Positions 54,401 through 64,000 are shown, counted from the first letter of the stretch. The stretch is DNA of 64,000 nucleotides from Eurosta solidaginis (GCF_040869045.1 NC_090324.1:190896028-190960027); one strand, 5' to 3'. The notes: generated by a model from the sequence alone, not told the origin. Translations and numbers: made by a program.

Positions 54401-56371
54401 TTTGTATTTAGGTATATGCATTTCAATTCATTGTTCCAGGTATTACGTTGTTTCTTTTCTTCACCGTTTTTTAATTGCTAAACCCGAGCTTATTCTTTCT
54501 AGTTTGCAGCTTATTTACATAGCATGGGCACTCTTTGTCAAACGTCTATGTCTAATGGTAGGTTTAATTTTTCCTTTGCTCTTATACAATTCAAACATTT
54601 TTTTATTGGATTTTGATAACATGTTTTCGAATTATGGTTCCCATGGCACTTGTGACAGGCTTCTTCATTCTTGCATTCCGCAGATTCGTGGTTAAAGCCT
54701 TTACACTTATAGCATCTTAGTACATCTATCGCGTCAAACACTTTACATTTTTCCCAACCGACATTTATTCGTTCCGCAGCAAGTATCTTTGAAAAGTCAT
54801 CTTTTTCAGTTTGTATAATTATATCCAAAACCACTGTATTACCCCGTTTTCTTTCAACTTTCTTAACAACTTTTAACGAACTTTCGCTAACTTGAGTATT
54901 TTGTTTTCTTATTGTATCAATCAGCGCATTATTGTCACCTTGAAAATTTACTCCTCTCACTATAAAGCTCGGTCGAATTATGTCTGGCAGCTTGATTTCG
55001 TATTCTTTCCCAATATTGCTTTCAATTGCTGTTGTTGTTGTTGTTGTAGCGATAAGGTTGCTCCCCGAAGGCTTTCAATTGGTGTTTTTATTTTGTCACG
55101 CTCATCAGTATTTTCACTGTGAATTACCATTACACCATTGCTTTTTGATGCTATATTCGATATTTTTTAAATTTGTTGGGTCTACTTTGCTATTTAAGTC
55201 TTTTTTTGTTTTTTCCACATTTTGTTTTGATTTTGGTTTCACTATTATCGCTACACCCGTTTTTAATTGTGAAACTACAGCTTTCTTGTTACCATTTTTC
55301 ATAGCTTCTGCATATGATATTTCCTTTTGTATATTTCTACTGCCTCTTTTCTTTATTTCACTGTGCACCTTTTCGTTGTCTTTTCCGATTGTCTCTGTTT
55401 TATTTTTTACTTCTTCAGTCATATCATACAAGCTTTTTATTTCACCAACTTTCTTTTCAAACAGCTTTTGTGATTTTCCATTGCTGCCACTCGCTGTGTG
55501 TACCGACTCTCTACAGCTTCTAATAGAGTTTTTATTTCATTTTGGCTTTTTAACATCACATCTTCAAATTTATGTTTATAATCATTTAATATTGAGTTAT
55601 TTTTGTTTACACTCATTTACATTTCCTGGAGCACTAAGTCTACATTCTGTATATATGTTACGCACTCATCGCACATGAAGCGTACCATTTTTTTTAATAA
55701 AAAATCTTTACACTGTATTCGTCTACACCCGTACATGCAAGGCTCAAATGGTAAACCTTATTGCACACTCCTTCACATCGCATACCACTCCCTCCTCTAA
55801 TGGAGCGATTGCACTTATCAAACCCACTCATTTTTGTGTTTCGATTTTAGCGACTTGTGTATGCGTTAAAATTTGTTTAATTTGAGGATTTTTTCTCACA
55901 GTTATTTATTTTTGCAATTCAATGATTTTGCAATTAAAATGATAAAATTTTGTTATTTTTCCACTAATATTTTTTAAATTCCCCTTTACTATTTGAGTCT
56001 CTATCTCGCTCTTGGTTATTTTACGCCGACCAATTGCTTTTTGCCACATTTAAACGCGAATTTACCGGAGCCACACAATACACGTCCATTTTATTCGACT
56101 ATTACAATTCTTTAGGGGACACGGGGGTGAGTTATGGGTGCGGCGGACACCCCAGGGTCCAGCGCCTCAAGGGACGTATCGATGCCGGGCGTGCCAGCAA
56201 TCGCTAAGTAGTTTCCCCTGTTTGGTTTCCTATTTGAAAGGGCATATGGGCTTTTACCCGTACCGGTCCGGGGACTGTCCAAAGCGGTATGCGTCTTCGG
56301 CTGCGTTGTCCCTGCACCGAAAACGGATTCATTGGGGTTTGCCGTATCACTATTTTAAGTTGTTTTTGTAA
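51455..56371 (+). CDS. Two-exon small C2H2-type zinc-finger gene
   Basis: Exon 1 is 51455-51678 (donor G|GTATGC) and exon 2 is 56116-56371 (acceptor TTCTTTAG). Joining completes a Trp codon and keeps the frame, giving about 159 residues. Residues 1-74 form a compact domain I do not recognise (LIPITLDYGDQDPITVVLDI, RRGSFECYVPDELLQQ). The C-terminal half has two finger-like units: CRACQQSLSSFPC...LKGH, where the first His position is Tyr, and SGDCPKRYASS...LHRKRIH, where the first Cys position is Ser. Each finger thus lacks one zinc ligand, by changes that could be single substitutions. The 4.4-kb intron is almost filled by a PHD-type non-LTR element. It could be a live gene with a transposon in its intron, a decaying family member, or part of an element. 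I favour a host or multicopy gene. Confidence 0.6.
51780..54430 (-). pseudogene. ORF2 relic of the intronic non-LTR element (endonuclease, RT)
   Basis: 54426-53923 is the endonuclease N-terminal half (MKCIYLNTNCITANKNEVE, VLCAETHTTE, GLVYHSPN, IIIGDFNI). 53784-53527 and 53412-53167 are the linker. 53071-52022 is RT (RPIDTMPSDEKI, QSGFRSKHSCETALN, VFLDLKRAFETID), but it jumps from RNKIS straight to the catalytic LFADDALLTV, so the QGSV block expected between is deleted in frame. 52040-51780 is the C-terminal tail. The endonuclease is more complete here than in the 41-45 kb element. Frameshifts and stops between blocks make it inactive. Confidence 0.88.
54538..55829 (-). pseudogene. ORF1 relic of the intronic non-LTR element
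   Basis: Opens at MSGFDKCNRSIRGGSG with the same PHD-type Cys/His order as the other element (GMRCEGVCNKVYH). It then breaks into several frames: a coiled-coil part (about 55620-55400), 55431-55114 (YAEAMKNGNKKAVVSQL), and 54960-54538 (GVNFQGDNNALID, RINVGWEKCKVFDAIDV, then CYKCKGFNHESAEC, CHKCHGNHNSKTC, CLNCI). The zinc knuckles are intact. A 42-bp SINE fragment sits at 55029-55070. Stops occur at the PHD end and at several later points, so it is dead. Confidence 0.8.
55029..55070 (-). mobile_element. 42-bp truncated SINE-like retroposon with 11-bp target duplication
   Basis: Flanked by GCTTTCAATTG at 55018-55028 and 55071-55081. On the minus strand it is the last part of the 38798-39212 retroposon (CTTCGGGGAGCAACCTTATC, then CTACAACAACAACAACAACAG). 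A very short but complete 3'-end insertion. Confidence 0.9.
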
Positions 56372-57071
56372 TATTAGAATTTCGTTTTGTTCTGGTTTTT
56401 TAATATCCATGGATTGGATTTTTAAGTTGTTTGTAAATTTAAAATAAAGATTAATTGTTTAAAATTAAATCGACCTGATTATTTGGAAAAGGGGGGGCGT
56501 CTGGTCGATCATCGTGTTCGTCCTGTGTCATAAAACGGGAGTGGTGAACACCGACAGAGGTGTACTGCAACGTATCATTTGGTGGTTGAGTTAGCTCCGA
56601 TGGCAACTCTTCCGTTTCTCGTTCCCTTGTATGGATTGAGTGCTGTGTTGAAATTGTAAACCGGTATCTGTGGCGTGAAAAAACACACGCCACTTCCATT
56701 GACAAACGAACACGCGCAATAACTGTGCTTGGGAAAGCAAGGGTACTTGACCAGAAACATCATTCATTCATCCGAATTTTCACATAAACGAAAAGAATTA
56801 AATAACTACTTAACAAATTTTGTGTCCAGAGCGTGCTGCGAAATGGGAAAATTAAAACGAGCAGCGCAAGTCTCTGTGTGCTTCTGTAACAAATTGTAGG
56901 TCACAGCAACACATGAGGAAAATCCTCCGAAAGTCAGCGAATAAACTGGAATTAGTTAAACGGAAATTGCTAAAGGCCAAAAAATAAAATCCTGTCTATA
57001 TATTCTCGTGCGCACAGTTCAGCTAATGAAAGTTCGCCATAGACTTTCAACACGGACGAGAGTTAGTTACC
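56372..57071. other. No confident gene; possible minus-strand coding relic at 56451-56763
   Basis: Two overlapping minus frames (56705-56451 and 56763-56575) have modest coding character (TRERETEELPSELTQPPND, DRPDAPPFPNNQVDLIL) and may be two frames of one relic. Family not recognised. Confidence 0.3.
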
Positions 57072-57580
57072 GTGGTGTGTGAGATGGGTATGGGTAATGT
57101 CATCGTCTATGAATTTGCTGACGGTGTGGATGATGCGCTTGGAGAACAATTACGTATGGCGGTTGGTTATGAGCCAAGTGGAACGACTTCCTCCATCCAA
57201 CAACAACAACAACTTCCTCCATCGGAAAGGCCAGCAACGCAAATGCCAGTGTTACGCAAGAAACCAGATTTGCGAAGCTTTCACCGTACCAGGTTGTACA
57301 ATGAAATGAAAACCTTATCTGCATGACCAGCAGGGCGCAATCGACCCAGTGATCATGTATCCTTCAACCGAGGGAATGGCATTTGCAGCACGTCCAGCTG
57401 GCTCGTTTACACCACATTAAAAACGTCGTATAGCCAATCTAGTTGTGCCTACCAATAAGGAGGATCATCTTGGGTCTTTGGAAGCTAAAGGTTTTGCTGG
57501 CAAATTCAATGGAGATGGCAGCAAGTTGACTACAGCTTGTACGGATTCAATTCTTCATGTTTTTGCCTCATAAAACCCCA
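57072..57580 (+). pseudogene. Unidentified host-like coding relic
   Basis: 57072-57326 gives a frame with NVIVYEFADGVDDALGEQL and a short Gln run, ending MPVLRKKPDLRSFHRTRLYN. Then a frame change (about 57320) leads to AIDPVIMYPSTEGMAFAAR and, after a stop near 57418, RRIANLVVPTNKEDHLG. The blocks look like one protein broken by a frameshift and a stop. I do not recognise the family. It could be a retrocopy; no poly-A tail was identified. Confidence 0.35.
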
Positions 57581-57975
57581 CATACCGCCGGATAAATCGC
57601 ATAAGAGCTGATGTATGTAGTTTTTAATCCTTGTGGACGATTTTTGTGTGTTCTCAGTACATAAATGGTGAAAGTAGAGACTTTTCAGTGGTTTAATTTG
57701 AATTTTGCATTATCAACTTTATGCACATAATAGAAGTCAGACCCGCCATAAACAATTGGTATCAGTTTTGGTTGAAAAAGACCACAGTGGTAGCACCGAA
57801 TCCACCTTCAAAAAACTTCCCTGGCTCACAACAGCTGACCACAGAAAATTGCTTGAATATCATTGTTTTCGTAAAGTGTATCATGCACTTTTAATAAATT
57901 TTTTATAACATCCCTTAATATTGCAATTTAAATAATATATACTGGATATGACGAATCTACAGCGTTGATTCATAT

Positions 57976-58537
57976 TGTGACGAATATGAGTGACACTAAG
58001 TGATACTCATATCCCTAGTCTGATGCTAAGTAAATGAAGTCACAGCAACAATAAAGCAGACAGTCACTTGTATCTACATAAACGAATCAATCATTATGTC
58101 TACACATATGTACGTACACGCAGCAGAGAAGGGATGCACAAAACATGTAGATATCTTATCTGAGATGCTCCCAAAAGTATGCAATTGTAATTGTTGAAGT
58201 GTCGCTCACAAATACACGCATATGAGAAGCTATATACGTACATCTGTAGTTATAATTATATGGCGGTAACTAAGTAAATTCTGGAAGCGCCTAGAAGATG
58301 CCACGAGGAAATCACAGAGTATAAAAGTACCAGCGGTAGAGGCGCTACAAGCAGTTTCGATTAAGACGCTATCTAGCAAGCAATAGCAGTTTTATTTGAA
58401 AATAGTAGAGTCCTTTATTGTGAAGTACTTTAATAAAGGCCATTTTGCATTATTAAATATTGGAGTTATTTATTCAACAGTTTAGTGATCGAACTTAGCA
58501 AAAGCGCAAATAAGAGGATTTGCAGTAAATTCTTTAA
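57976..58537 (+). repeat. 5' LTR of the SAP-Gag gypsy element
   Basis: Starts TGTGACGAATATGAG. About 500 bp is closely similar to 60688-61210. It contains a TATA-like GAGTATAAAAG near 58317 and AATAAAGG near 58432. Confidence 0.88.
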
Positions 58538-58591
58538 AATTGGTGTGAGAAGAGGAATTGTTGAATAAATTCCGAAGATTGGGAATACAAC

Positions 58592-59837
58592 TTGGACATG
58601 GCAAAATTGAGTGAATTGAGGATCCAGCAACTGAAAAAGGAGTTGGAGAACCGTGGATTGAATACAACCGGAAATAAGATCGAACTTCAAGCACGGCTAC
58701 GAGAGGTAATGAAGTCGCAAGGAATCGATGTGGACGAGTATGTGTTTTATCCTGATGGGGACGAGATAACCCCAAAAATTGAAGAGAAAAACGAAACATC
58801 GCAGACAGTTACGAGCACAGACTTGAACATGATTTTGGCTGCAATATCTGCTCAAACATCGACAGTGTCATCTCAACTGGAAAAACAGAAAACGTATATG
58901 TCATCACAGATGGAGTCCCAAGAGACACGAATAACATCGAAGATTGAAGCACAAGAAACCCATATGTCAGAAATGTCGACACAGATAACATCCAAGATGG
59001 AAACACAGCTGGAAGAATAGAAGACATATATGGCATCCCAACTGGAATCACAGGAGGCACGTATTTCAGAAATGACGTCGCAAGTGTTATCTCAACTGGA
59101 AGACCAAAAGACATATATGGCATCTCAATTGGAAGCGCAAGAGGCACGTATATCTGAAATGTCAACAGACATTTTTGAACAGGTATCAGCAAAACTGGAA
59201 GCACAGGATGCAAAAATGGCTCAATTTCAGGCAGAAGTAGATGATTTAAAAGGTCGTATGGAGCAGTTACAACTAAATCGCCCAGTTGTTTCAGCAAGCA
59301 ATCCAAAGGTAAAAACACCATCCTTTGACGGTTCTGTTCCTTTCCAGGTGTTTAAGATTCAGTTAAGAAGACCGCAGCAGTGAACAACTGGAGTGCTGAA
59401 GATATAGTTGCTGCAATTTTCGTGGCATTGAAAGGATCTGCTGCTGAAATCCTACAGACTGTTCCCGAGGGAAGCGGAACAACTACGAAACATTGATGAG
59501 TGCTCTAGAGAGGCGATACGGAAGCGAACACAGGAAGCAGATATACCAAATGGAGTTACTGAACCGCTTCCAGAGGCCTGGTGAAACATTGCAAGAGTTT
59601 GCGTCGGATGTTGAAAGGCTGGCACATTTAGCGAATGCGGATGCACCCGTGGAATACACTGAAAGGGTAAAGATTCAGAGCTTTATAAATGGCATACGGG
59701 ACGTCCAAACAAAGCGAGCTACATACGCAAACCCAAAGCCAAAATTCGCAGAAACGGTGTCACAAGCTCTGATTCAGGAAACAGCGTCTCTTCTGTGTAA
59801 GCCAGTTTTCAATCTGACTTTGTCAACAGGAGAGTAA
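58592..59837 (+). pseudogene. SAP-domain Gag of the gypsy element
   Basis: The N-terminus (residues about 5-40) is a SAP motif: LSELRIQQLKKELENRGLNT followed by GNKIELQARL, the helix-extended loop-helix known from DNA-binding nuclear proteins. Residues about 90-220 are a long coiled coil of imperfect repeats of about 15-30 residues (QKTYMASQLE, QEARISEM). The Gag capsid-like part follows (NWSAEDIVAAIFVALKG, LMSALERRYGSEHRKQIY, QRPGETLQEFASDVERLA). A TAG at about 59018 interrupts the coiled coil where a Gln would fit the repeat, and frame changes occur near 59365 and 59475. No CCHC knuckle was found; the capsid part ends at SLLCKPVF and then joins the protease region. The nuclear-type SAP domain might help integration or packaging, but that is inference. 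Confidence 0.8.
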
Positions 59838-59857
59838 AATCGTTACCTGGAGCAAGG

Positions 59858-60691
59858 TTGCGTACGGTCACTGGCGAGTATAATCAAGTCCAAGGAGAAG
59901 TGGAATGTGAGGTATTAATTGGAAGGGTCATGGTTCTACACAAATTCATTGTGGCGGAGATTGTTGATGAAGTCATATTGGGAGTGGACTTCTTGGTTGA
60001 CCATGACATCAAGATCGATATGCCGAGAAGGGTGATGCGTTATGAGAACCAGGATGTGCCACTTAACTTCAGTTTGGAAAAAGGGTTCAGCAGTAAGCGA
60101 GTGCTGGTGGAGGAGATTCGACAGAGACCACGAAACTCAAAGGTAAAAGTTGATGGAACGAATGGGCCAAACAAAACAAAATCAAAGGTACCTGCGAGAG
60201 AAACATTGGCATTGACAAACCCGAACGGACGCACCAAACCGACTGAAAGAATTTTCCAGAAAGGATGCAAGAGTGGTTTCGAGCCAGCGCGCACTACTGT
60301 TGTGAAACGTCAAGACAATACTGATGATGCACAGTCAATCCGTCAAGATCAAGCTCTGCGAAGTAGTTCTTCATTGGCCAAACAACAGAGTGTGAAGGAA
60401 CGGCCCAGGGTAATGAGTAGTAAGATGAAACACAGGTACGACAAGGAAAATAATTCGGAAGGTTTCCAGAAGGGAGATTTGGTACTGCTATACAACCCTC
60501 ACCGGCGGAAAGGTGTTCCATCCAAGATTCGGTGCAGTTGGGCAGGCCCGCACAAAGTTGTGAAGAATATCAGTGACACCATCTACCTCATACAAACCAT
60601 TGGAAAACCACGGAGTAGAAGAGTGGTACATTTGGAGATGCTAGCGGCGTTTAGATCGGGAGATTTGTCTGATCGGGACGATGCTAAGTGA
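59858..60691 (+). CDS. Fused protease tail and integrase C-terminus (deletion product)
   Basis: A 277-codon open frame. Residues 1-75 read as the end of a retropepsin-like domain (CEVLIGRVMVLHKFIVAEI, DEVILGVDFLVDHDIKID); the active-site part would be just upstream and is not seen. Residues about 75-190 are a linker of low complexity. Residues about 190-265 are the integrase C-terminal domain (KMKHRYDKENN, FQKGDLVLLYNPHRRKG, AGPHKVVKNISD, HLEMLAAFR). Everything between protease and integrase tail, including RT, is missing while the frame stays open, which points to an in-frame deletion. The frame runs up to the 3' LTR. It has no predicted enzyme activity. Confidence 0.8.
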   Translation: MRTVTGEYNQVQGEVECEVLIGRVMVLHKFIVAEIVDEVILGVDFLVDHDIKIDMPRRVMRYENQDVPLNFSLEKGFSSKRVLVEEIRQRPRNSKVKVDGTNGPNKTKSKVPARETLALTNPNGRTKPTERIFQKGCKSGFEPARTTVVKRQDNTDDAQSIRQDQALRSSSSLAKQQSVKERPRVMSSKMKHRYDKENNSEGFQKGDLVLLYNPHRRKGVPSKIRCSWAGPHKVVKNISDTIYLIQTIGKPRSRRVVHLEMLAAFRSGDLSDRDDAK

Positions 60692-61210
60692 TGCTAAGTA
60701 AATGAAGTCACAACAACAATAAAGCAGACAGTCACTTGTATCTACATAAACGAATCAATCATTATGTCTACACATATGTACCTACACGCAGCAGAGAAGA
60801 GATGCACAAACACATGCAGATATCTTATCCGAGATGCTCCCAAAAGTATGCAATTTTAATTGTGGAAGTGTCGCTCACAAATACGCGCATATGAGAAGCT
60901 ATATACGTACATCTGTAGTTATAATTATATGGCGGTAACTATGTAAATTCTGGAAGCGCCTAGAAGATGCCACGAGGAAATCACAGAGTATAAAAAAAAC
61001 ACCAGCGGTAGAGGCACTACAAGCAGTTTCGATTAAGACGATATCTAGCGAGCAATAGCAATATTATTTGAAAATAGTAGAGTTCTTTATTGTGAAGTAC
61101 TTTAGTAAAGGCCATTTTGCATTATTAAATATTGGAGTTATTTAATCAACACTTTAGTGATCGAACTTAGCAAAAGGGAAAATAAGAGGCTTTGCAGTAA
61201 TCTCGTTACA
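60688..61210 (+). repeat. 3' LTR of the SAP-Gag gypsy element
   Basis: Aligned with the 5' LTR from GATGCTAAGTAAATG onward; the first about 45 bases of the LTR are missing or merged with the end of the coding region. Ends GTTACA followed by ATAT. Confidence 0.85.
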
Positions 61211-61597
61211 ATATATATTGGGCTGTGTATAAAAATCGACCACTGCACTAGGCACTTTATTTATAAAAGGACGGCACACGGGTTTGAGTTGTATGTGTTT
61301 TATTTGAAATGTAAAACTTTTATAATACATAACAAGTTATATAATAATTTATTCGTTTAAATATTTAAAGCAAATAAAAAAAATTAAATATTTGCGCGAC
61401 AGCGGACGGGCGATAAAAAGAAAAAAAATGATTGCGGCTCGGCGATGCGTACGATCGGGTAGTTTTAGATAAACTAAAAAATATTAAGAGAGTGAGCGCG
61501 GTGGTGGTTGCAGCCACAGCTGAGCTGCACTTTATGCGCTTGGCCGCACTGGCCGGGTATTGCCAGACGGAGGGGGCGGCTTAGTCCAAGAACTGGA
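61211..61597. other. No gene recognised
   Basis: AT-rich to 61430, then GC-rich next to the zinc-knuckle relic. No coding frame that I can support. Confidence 0.4.
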
Positions 61598-62056
61598 TCA
61601 TGTTTTCAACATGCTCCCCCCCGCCCGACGCGTTGATGGATTGAGGGCGGCATCAACCCTGTCCAGGGCCGCCAGTGCCTTTTTGATTAATATGCGGAGT
61701 TTTTCGTCCTTTTGACGAGCCCATTGGCTTTGTACCACGCTCTATCGGTTTTTCGTGCGGGCTCGTGGGGTTGCCCTGTCCCGTCGTCGAATGTCGTTGG
61801 GTTGGCGTCTCGTGTTGTTGTCCTGTCGAGCCCGGTGCAGTAACGTATTATGGCCAAGGGAGCACTTTCCGCAGCTGCTCGCGGAGTCGCACGCCCAGTG
61901 GTATGCGAAATGGCGAGGCAGTTGAAGCAGTGCCGGTGGGGATTCGCACACTGATATCGTTCCTCCGGTTGCATCGCTAAAAATGCCCGGCCCTGTCTCA
62001 ACACATGCCGTTGGCCACAGAGGCGACACTTTGGTCCTTCTCGTGTTCTGCGGGTC
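61598..62056 (-). pseudogene. Second orphan zinc-knuckle Gag-like relic
   Basis: Starts after a strong acceptor (TTCTTGTCTTTACAG, exon from 62056), so an upstream exon is implied. It reads RTREGPKCRLCGQRHVLRQG and then HCFNCLAISHTTGR; a frame change leads to CDSASSCGKCSLGHNTLLH, the same three-cluster order as the protein at 5915-7258. After another change a short C-terminus follows (ILIKKALAALDRVDAALNPS) with a stop at 61598. No protease domain is seen. Like the first copy it is GC-rich compared with its surroundings. It belongs to the same orphan Gag-like family and is broken. Confidence 0.7.
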
Positions 62057-62130
62057 CTGTAAAGACAAGAAAAGAAAAAATCGTATTTTTCAGGTATGGT
62101 TGAGGGTAGCTTATATATCTTTTGAGGTTG

Positions 62131-64000
62131 CTAGGGGGTATGAAAGCAGAGGATACCAGAGGTAGGGTTAGCACTGCTAGGCAGTTGGTACCACGCAGCA
62201 ATATTTCGGGTTATTAGTCCGTTTTGGGTTTTGAGTTCCACAACTCGAACATGGTTTTCCGATCCAGGGTGTAAAGTGATTACCCGCCCCAAGCGCCGTT
62301 CGTTCGGGGTAGTAAATCATCCTTTGCCATGACTAAATCTCCAACTTGAGTATTGTGTTGAGGGCATTTCCATTTGTATCGCTTGTGCAACTCCTTGAGA
62401 TACTCGTTCTTCCTTCGTGTGCTGAACTGTCACGAGAACATACATGCCTACCAAATGATAGCGCATATTTATACCTATGGCGAAGGCATATTATATGTAT
62501 ATTCGTTTGCACATATATACAAGTTCCACATATGCATTTACATTTACTTCATTACTCAATAAAGTCAGTCTTTAACTTGCACTCAGCGTATTTAGTCATG
62601 CGGTCAGTACTCTATCGTCACAGTTGAAGTACTTTTAATTTCTGCCATTTATTGACCAAGGTGAGATGCACTGCAGTTGGCTCCGGCAATGATAGGAGTG
62701 GCGCGCCACGTAGGAAATGCCCTGGGGTTAGGGCTAGGGGATCCATGGGATCTTCGGACATAGGAGAGAGCGGTCTCGAGCTGAGGACCGCCTCTATGCG
62801 TGCTAAGAGGGTAGTGAGCTCTTCGAAGGAAAACTTCTGGTTTCCTGCTACCTTCTTAAACTGTATCTTGAAACTTTTCACGCCGCTTCCCATAGATCAC
62901 CCATGTGTGGAGCGTATGGTGGGATGAATTTCCATGAGAAACCTTGAGTTGCATACTTTTCGACGACGTCTGTAGCGACTTCCTTGAGGAATGTGGTGTA
63001 GTCGATGAACGTTTTTCCGCTGTCAGAATATATCTGATGCGTTGAAGGCGTTCGTGGTGAGGTCAGAGCACACTTCTAAATGAACGGCCTTTGTGGAAAA
63101 ACAGACGAACACACAAACGTAAGCTTACACATATGAAGCTCGGGAAGGGGAGAAGTTTTTACCAAAAATGGTCCAGCAAAGTCGATTCCTGTTGTATGGA
63201 AGGGTAGGAAATATGTTGATCTTTCGGGTGGCAAGGCTGCCATTATCTGTGTTTTCGTCTGCTGTTTGTAGATGTTGCAGGTTTTGCAGTGGAAGATGAG
63301 CTTTTTGACCTTTTGCTTCAAACGTGGAATGTAGTACTGTTGCTGTACCATTCGGATCATAAGCTATTTGCGGCGTGCAGCATTTTCGAATGGAGGAAGT
63401 CCAACAGAAGAGAACCGTTTGAAGCAGTTCTTTCATGTCTTCGTAATAATTTCGTTGAGTTTGATTGATGATTTTGATTTGGGCATTATTCACTTCGGCG
63501 TTAGTGAGGGTGAGCGTGGTTGGAACTTTCAGTTTCCTTGCTTCCCGGACAAACCGCAACATATAGGCCACGACTCTAAGCGCTCAAGAAAACGACGAAA
63601 AATTGTCGGGTATATCTCTATTTTCTTCCTGCAGGGTGTGGAATACCTCCACATGTCGTTGTTCGGGGGGAGTTGGGTGGTGAGATATATCCTTTGGCTA
63701 TGAAGTTGATGGATTGATAAGCCAATTAGGTCCTTCCCACCATAATGGACATTCGACTAAGTCCTGAGGCTTGCAGCCTCGAGTGCCCAAATCCGCTGGG
63801 TTATCTCTGCTGGAAACGTGTCTCCAACTGGCGTTATCAACGTTTTTAAGGATTTCTGATGTCTTGTTGGCGACGTACGTTTTCCAGGTATGGGGGTGGT
63901 TTTTCTAACCATGCCAGTACGATGTCAGAATCGCACCAGAGAACGAGTTCGTGTTGGGGTAGATTCAGCTCACTTTGCAGCTGTTTCACTAATTTGGAGA
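62131..64000 (-). pseudogene. BEL/Pao pol 3' half (RNase H end, integrase, DUF5641), truncated by window end
   Basis: Minus-strand relic in several frames. 64000-63600 reads as the RNase H/linker region. 63571-63076 carries the integrase zinc finger (LIFHCKTCNIYKQQTK) and first acid (GIDFAGPFLVKT). 62893-62618 carries the catalytic Glu region ([16 protein letters not shown]) and [13 protein letters not shown]. After a short insertion (62428-62622) 62430-62131 continues with EYLKELHKRYKWKCPQHN and the DUF5641-type domain (GDLVMAKDDLL), with a stop at 62131. Shifts are frequent, including near 63120, 62890 and 62310. It is a different, older BEL copy than the one at 12-19 kb. The 5' part lies beyond the window. 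Confidence 0.85.
62428..62622. mobile_element. ~195-bp insertion with TGTCAC...GTCACA termini in BEL pol
   Basis: Interrupts the BEL coding relic between KLKVLQ and QFSTRRKNEYLKEL. It starts TGTCACGAGAACA and ends ATCGTCACA, so the ends are inverted repeats of about 10 bp (ACTGTSACGA including flanks). It contains TATA-like and AATAAA sequences. Could be a short solo LTR or a MITE; a clear target duplication was not identified. Confidence 0.5.

Larger units (their letters stand above)
51689..56060 (-). mobile_element. PHD-finger non-LTR retrotransposon in the zinc-finger gene intron
   Basis: Minus strand, same family type as 41464-45121 but a different subfamily. ORF1 relic 55829-54538, endonuclease/RT relic 54430-51780, then a 3' end with AGGTCTAAAAGACTGT and AATAAATAAG-type A-rich tail at about 51690-51775. 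The 5' border near 56060 is approximate and no target duplication was found. Confidence 0.78.
57976..61210 (+). mobile_element. Internally deleted Ty3/gypsy element with SAP-domain Gag
   Basis: LTRs at 57976-58537 and about 60688-61210, flanked by ATAT at 57972-57975 and 61211-61214. A primer-site-like TGGTGTGAGAAG follows the 5' LTR within a few bases. The interior encodes Gag, a protease remnant and the integrase C-terminus; RT, RNase H and most of integrase are absent, so it is a non-autonomous deletion derivative. Confidence 0.85.

Noticed and set aside
54980..55678. 232-codon hydrophobic plus-strand frame resembling a membrane protein
   Set aside because: It is the antisense of the A-rich ORF1 relic; runs of Phe/Leu/Ser come from reverse-complemented Lys/Glu codons.

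Overview
This is a eukaryotic, transposon-saturated window, most likely from a higher dipteran and probably a tephritid-type fruit fly. I infer this from the mixture of element families (mdg1-like Ty3/gypsy, BEL/Pao, Penelope, RTE, Jockey-like, PIF/Harbinger with a MADF partner, Helitron and tRNA-derived SINEs), from an insect-like Sec8 relic and from short fly-style introns. No database search was possible, so the species is open. There are no tRNA, rRNA or CRISPR loci and no operons.

Layout. 0-5.3 kb: 3' half of a decayed Ty3/gypsy element (+), two partial head-to-tail Penelope copies (-), and a Harbinger transposase relic. 5.9-7.3 kb: a GC-rich orphan Gag-protease reading frame (-) whose C-terminus is a BEL LTR fragment. 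7.3-12.1 kb: a degenerate tandem repeat, two candidate host exons (+), a broken exocyst Sec8 copy (-) and an unidentified coding relic (-). 12.2-18.9 kb: a nearly complete BEL/Pao element (-) with one visible frameshift. 19.3-19.9 kb: a 656-bp MITE. 20.2-26.8 kb: a full-length but inactivated Helitron (-), carrying a SINE, another retroposon fragment and a 129-bp minisatellite. 28.5-31 kb: a broken Q/S/P-rich host gene copy (+).

32.2-49.8 kb is the most informative part, a multi-layer nest. An mdg1/412-like gypsy element (-, two 487-bp LTRs) is split by a PIF/Harbinger transposon (34970-46922, TAA target duplication, matching terminal inverted repeats). The Harbinger element carries a Jockey fragment in its transposase intron and a 5'-truncated RTE (16-bp duplication). 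The RTE was itself hit by a 415-bp SINE-like retroposon (13-bp duplication) and, at its tail, by a PHD-finger non-LTR element (8-bp duplication). The target duplications give the order of events.

49.8-64 kb: a TA microsatellite, a foldback element, a two-exon C2H2 gene whose intron is filled by a second PHD-type non-LTR element (itself carrying a 42-bp SINE fragment with an 11-bp duplication), two unidentified relics, an internally deleted gypsy element whose Gag starts with a SAP domain, a second orphan zinc-knuckle relic, and the 3' half of another BEL pol (-) running off the window.

Almost nothing here is an intact host gene. Most likely functional or recently functional: the Harbinger transposase, the BEL polyprotein parts and possibly the C2H2 gene. 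Possible novelty lies in the SAP-Gag element, the Harbinger/MADF element with its MITE, the orphan Gag-protease family and the small zinc-finger gene.
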